The position numbers and the translations under genes are program-made. Of a DNA stretch of 9,356 bases, positions 7,223-9,356 are shown piece by piece. Each line of letters opens with the position of its first letter. Positions within the stretch are counted from its first letter, which is position 1. The stretch comes from Methanospirillum sp. (lineage in GTDB: Archaea; Halobacteriota; Methanomicrobia; Methanomicrobiales; Methanospirillaceae): positions 1 through 9,356 of the forward strand of contig JAQVIE010000031.1 in NCBI GenBank assembly GCA_028695895.1. Direction: 5' to 3'. The notes below the pieces were generated by a model that saw nothing but the letters and a program-made list of their open reading frames with translations, had not been told where the DNA came from and searched no databases.

Positions 7223-7281
7223 GAATTATCGGTTTGAGAATGGATGAGAATTATCCTGACATTGTTCATGGATTCCATGTC

Positions 7282-8559
7282 TTACAGAAATTCCATGTTA
7301 TTCATATAAGATCTCAGTACCTTTGGAATCTCAACTGACCCGTCTTCCTGCTGAAAATTTTCAAGAATTGCCCGCATGACACGCGATGTAGCAATTGCAG
7401 TGGAATTAAGGGTGTGAATAAATTGTTTGGACTCAAAATCCTCTTTGTCCCTGACCCTGATGTTTAACCTTACCGCCTGATAGGTGGTGCAGTTTGAACA
7501 TGAGACCACTTCCCGGTATTCATTTTCACGTGGCATCCAGGCCTCAATATCATACTTTTTGGCAGCTACAGTTCCGATATCTCCGGTGCAGATATTTACA
7601 AGCCGGTAAGGGATTTCAAGTTTCTGAAATATTTCTTCAGCATTTTCACGAAGTTCCTCATGTATCTCCCATGAATCGTCAGGATGAGAGTATACGAACT
7701 GTTCTACTTTATGGAACTGATGAACTCGGAAAAGGCCTTTTGTATCAAGACCATGAGATCCTATCTCCCGTCTGAAACAGGGTGATAATCCGGCAAGTCT
7801 GAGTGGTAATTCTTTTTCTTCAAAAATTTCATCCTGGTACATTGCTGCCATGGGATGTTCGCTGGTTGCGATAAGGTATGCATCATTGTCCTCAATTTTG
7901 TACATGACCTTCTCAAAATCATCAAGGTCAGTGACCTCTTCGTATGATTTCCGGTTGATCATATATGGAGGAATAACCGGAGTATACCCTTTTTCCATTA
8001 AAATGTCAAGTGAAAACCGTTGAAGGGCGAGGTCAAGAAGGACCAGGTTTCCTTTAAGGAAGTAAAAACCTGCACCTGATGTTTTGGTTGCCCTTTCAAA
8101 ATCAGCCCAGTCATTGTCAACTGCAAGTTGCCCGTGATTTCTGAGTTCAAAATTAAAAGTCTGCGGAGTTCCAAATCTCTTCACTTCGACATTTTCAGTA
8201 TCATCTGCACCTACAGGAACGCTTTCATGGAGAATATTGGGAATACGCATAAGATAATCTCGTATTTTTGTTGATATTTCCTCCATTTCAGCTTCATTTT
8301 CTTTTATTTGTCCGGGAAGGTTTGCAGCTTCAGTTATGAGTGCTGATGCATCTTCGCCAGCTTTTTTTGCACGGTTAATGTCATGGGAGATGGAATTTCT
8401 TCTCCGCCTTAGTTCATTTGTCTGACCGATCAACTCGCGGTGACGAATGTCCTGCAGGAGCAAATCATCAACCCATGCAATCTTTTCCACATCATTTCTT
8501 TTCTTAAGATCTTCCCTGATGATATCCGGATTTGCCCGGACGAATCGTATATCAAGCAT
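7282..8559 (-). CDS. serS: Seryl-tRNA synthetase, standard type
   Basis: This class II enzyme charges tRNA-Ser (and tRNA-Sec where present) with serine through seryl-adenylate. At 425 residues it has the usual length. Residues 1-105 form the long antiparallel coiled-coil arm that grips the variable arm of tRNA-Ser (charged helices around 33-105). The catalytic core follows: motif 1 ending in VIPPYM (195-200), the serine-binding TSEH loop (232-235), motif 2 with CFRREIGSHG (261-270) and RVHQFHKVEQF (278-288), and motif 3 with NSTAIATSRVMRAILENFQQ (385-404). The TSEHPMAAM and CSNCTTYQA variants resemble other archaeal standard-type enzymes. It is not the rare zinc-dependent SerRS found in some methanogens. 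ATG 8559 begins with the family-typical MLDIRFVR and has an AGGTG ribosome-binding site seven bases upstream. Confidence 0.97.
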   Translation of the reverse strand: MLDIRFVRANPDIIREDLKKRNDVEKIAWVDDLLLQDIRHRELIGQTNELRRRRNSISHDINRAKKAGEDASALITEAANLPGQIKENEAEMEEISTKIRDYLMRIPNILHESVPVGADDTENVEVKRFGTPQTFNFELRNHGQLAVDNDWADFERATKTSGAGFYFLKGNLVLLDLALQRFSLDILMEKGYTPVIPPYMINRKSYEEVTDLDDFEKVMYKIEDNDAYLIATSEHPMAAMYQDEIFEEKELPLRLAGLSPCFRREIGSHGLDTKGLFRVHQFHKVEQFVYSHPDDSWEIHEELRENAEEIFQKLEIPYRLVNICTGDIGTVAAKKYDIEAWMPRENEYREVVSCSNCTTYQAVRLNIRVRDKEDFESKQFIHTLNSTAIATSRVMRAILENFQQEDGSVEIPKVLRSYMNNMEFL

Positions 8560-8659
8560 TGAGGTACACCTGGATTCTGGTAATAAAGCCTGTTTTCAGG
8601 ATTGTCAGTACCATTGGTCTTTCCACTACATCACGATGATCACCGGATGAATGTGGCAT
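8552..8659 (-). other. Possible leader ORF overlapping the serS start
   Basis: On the minus strand an ORF of 35 codons begins at ATG 8659 and ends with TGA at 8554-8552, overlapping the serS start by 8 bp. Internal starts in the same frame are GTG 8626 and ATG 8614. GTG 8626 is preceded at 11 nt by GGTGATC (8644-8638), a full match to the archaeal anti-Shine-Dalgarno core; ATG 8659 has no such site. The 35-aa version would contain two adjacent Ser codons (TCA TCC) just after its start. The peptide has no recognisable domain. It may be a coupled leader, or chance in a gap that must also hold the serS promoter. Confidence 0.2.
8567..8571 (-). promoter_or_regulatory. Ribosome-binding site of serS
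   Basis: The minus strand reads AGGTG, seven bases before ATG 8559. It is complementary to the CACCT near the 3' end of archaeal 16S rRNA and fixes the start. It also lies within the small leader ORF that overlaps serS. Confidence 0.75.
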
Positions 8660-8699
8660 AAGTTACGATTTCTGACAATTGTCCCGAAAACCAGGATTT

Positions 8700-8706
8700 A
8701 AAAAAA
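8700..8706 (-). terminator. T7 terminator of rps3ae
   Basis: On the minus strand, seven T begin three bases after the TGA stop of rps3ae (context gaatctttttttaaatcc). A U-tract directly behind the stop codon is a common archaeal termination signal. Read-through into serS remains possible. Confidence 0.55.
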
Positions 8707-8709
8707 GAT

Positions 8710-9306
8710 TCAGGAAGAACTTTTTGGAAGTTCAACCTTGGTTTTGATAACTTCAACACGGCGGACCGGATGAAGCTCTTTCACCTGTTTAAAGAGTTCT
8801 TTTGCAAGATCGCCGTTAATAATATTATTAATAAAGACCCCGAGTTCATTCTCTTTTCCGTAATTCAGAACATCATTTGTAAGAATTCTTCTTATTTCAT
8901 GCTGCTGGCTCTGATCTGCACGGGTAAGAGTGAAACAGGTGACAATTGTACGAATTTTCCAGCCATCCTTGCTGATAAAGTTTACAACACAGTCAATCCT
9001 TGACGTCCGTCTCTTTACCATTGATCTGATAAAGTCACGCGCAAGTTCATGACCGATGAATGAGGTATAAGCTGCATCTCCTGCCACATTGGTGATTTCA
9101 AACTTCATCTTCACATTCTGCTTGGAATAATCATTCACAAGTTCTGAAAGCGGAACCTGAATGGTTCTGCCGATAATCTTTTCCGGATCATCTGCAACTG
9201 TGTCTCCAAGATATACTTTTCCAACATTATCAGGGCTGTATATCTTGTACCAGGATTTTGCTTTCCATCCGTCGACTCTTCTTCCTGTTGGTTTTTTCGC
9301 TGCCAT
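8710..9306 (-). CDS. rps3ae: 30S ribosomal protein S3Ae (eS1)
   Basis: This 198-aa basic protein belongs to the S3Ae/eS1 family, shared by archaea and eukaryotes and absent from bacteria. In eukaryotes eS1 lies on the small-subunit platform near the mRNA exit. Recognisable elements are the basic N-terminus with WKAKSWYKIYSP (14-25), GRTIQVPLSEL (46-56), the VKMKFEITNV strand, ARDFIRSMVKRRTSRID (89-105), DGWKIRTIVTCFT (114-126), the helix near QSQQHEIRRI, and the C-terminal FKQVKELHPVRRVEVIKTKV. Length is normal for archaea. The ATG at 9306 has AGGTG six bases upstream, which decides the start. Nothing of the upstream gene is visible. Confidence 0.97.
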   Translation of the reverse strand: MAAKKPTGRRVDGWKAKSWYKIYSPDNVGKVYLGDTVADDPEKIIGRTIQVPLSELVNDYSKQNVKMKFEITNVAGDAAYTSFIGHELARDFIRSMVKRRTSRIDCVVNFISKDGWKIRTIVTCFTLTRADQSQQHEIRRILTNDVLNYGKENELGVFINNIINGDLAKELFKQVKELHPVRRVEVIKTKVELPKSSS

Positions 9307-9312
9307 TATTCA

Positions 9313-9317
9313 CACCT
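9313..9317 (-). promoter_or_regulatory. Ribosome-binding site of rps3ae
   Basis: The minus strand reads AAAAAAGGTGTGAATA before the ATG, with AGGTG six bases upstream of it. The remaining bases to the window edge (9318-9356) include aaataaagg at 9356-9348, a possible TATA element that would place the start near 9327; its upstream BRE is cut off. Confidence 0.75.
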
Positions 9318-9356
9318 TTTTTCATTGTGATGCATATGTTCTTACTTCCTTTATTT

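Larger units (their letters stand above)
8560..8709. promoter_or_regulatory. rps3ae-serS intergenic region with palindrome
   Basis: This 150-bp gap must contain the serS promoter if the T-tract at 8700-8706 ends rps3ae transcription. It holds a perfect 10-bp palindrome GACAATTGTC (8674-8683), which could be an operator. The only A/T-rich box near the gene is ctttatta (8590-8583 on the minus strand), but that would put the start too close to the ATG for the ribosome-binding site to be used. No tRNA or stable structured RNA was recognised. Confidence 0.35.

Noticed and set aside
7267..7279. Inverted repeat CATGGA-T-TCCATG after serS
   Set aside because: A one-base loop cannot form a stable hairpin, and no T-tract follows directly.
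7240..7338. Plus-strand ORF of 32 codons (MDENYPDIVHGFHV...) entering the serS 3' end
   Set aside because: Mostly antisense to serS, no clear ribosome-binding site, and no known domain; likely chance.
8630..8680. C/D box small RNA (cgatgat, ggatga and ctga elements)
   Set aside because: The boxes do not match RUGAUGA well and the spacing is too short for a normal archaeal C/D guide RNA.

Overview
The window looks like a piece of a methanogenic archaeal chromosome. It carries an archaeal 30S ribosomal protein S3Ae gene, an archaeal-type seryl-tRNA synthetase, a [NiFe]-hydrogenase maturation gene (hypF), an archaea-specific Ski2-like helicase and a surface protein with PKD and PEGA domains. 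It also has archaeal signals: AGGTG ribosome-binding sites and bare T-tract terminators. Moderate GC, the Pro/Thr-PKD-PEGA surface protein and the hydrogenase gene fit the Methanomicrobiales, possibly near Methanospirillum. That taxonomic guess is inference from gene content, not a database match.

Layout, left to right. (1) Bases 2-634 (+) are the 3' end of a secreted or cell-surface protein: a Pro/Thr/Glu repeat stalk, then PKD, then PEGA. (2) hypF (2854 to 629, minus) meets it tail to tail with a 6-bp overlap. (3) A short A/T-rich divergent promoter (2855-2910) separates hypF from a tight three-gene plus-strand operon. The operon holds a small protein with two helix-turn-helix segments, a winged-helix regulator with an uncharacterised C-terminal domain, and a 698-aa helicase with an N-terminal four-cysteine site. 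The genes overlap by 8 and 4 bp. (4) A T-rich terminator ends the operon, and the next genes all read on the minus strand. In transcription order these are rps3ae (9306 to 8710), serS (8559 to 7282) and an orphan methyltransferase-like protein (7184 to 6348). T-tract terminators follow rps3ae and serS.

Most genes are ordinary housekeeping or maturation genes. The best candidate for an under-described system is the regulator-regulator-helicase operon, because coupling suggests the two DNA-binding-type proteins and the helicase are made together. Secondary points are the loss of several conserved lysines in the YrdC-like domain of HypF, a methyltransferase-like protein with three consecutive cysteines in motif I and no visible NPPY motif, and a small leader ORF overlapping the serS start. 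No rRNA, tRNA, CRISPR array, insertion sequence or prophage was seen. No gene-free stretch exceeds 150 bp.
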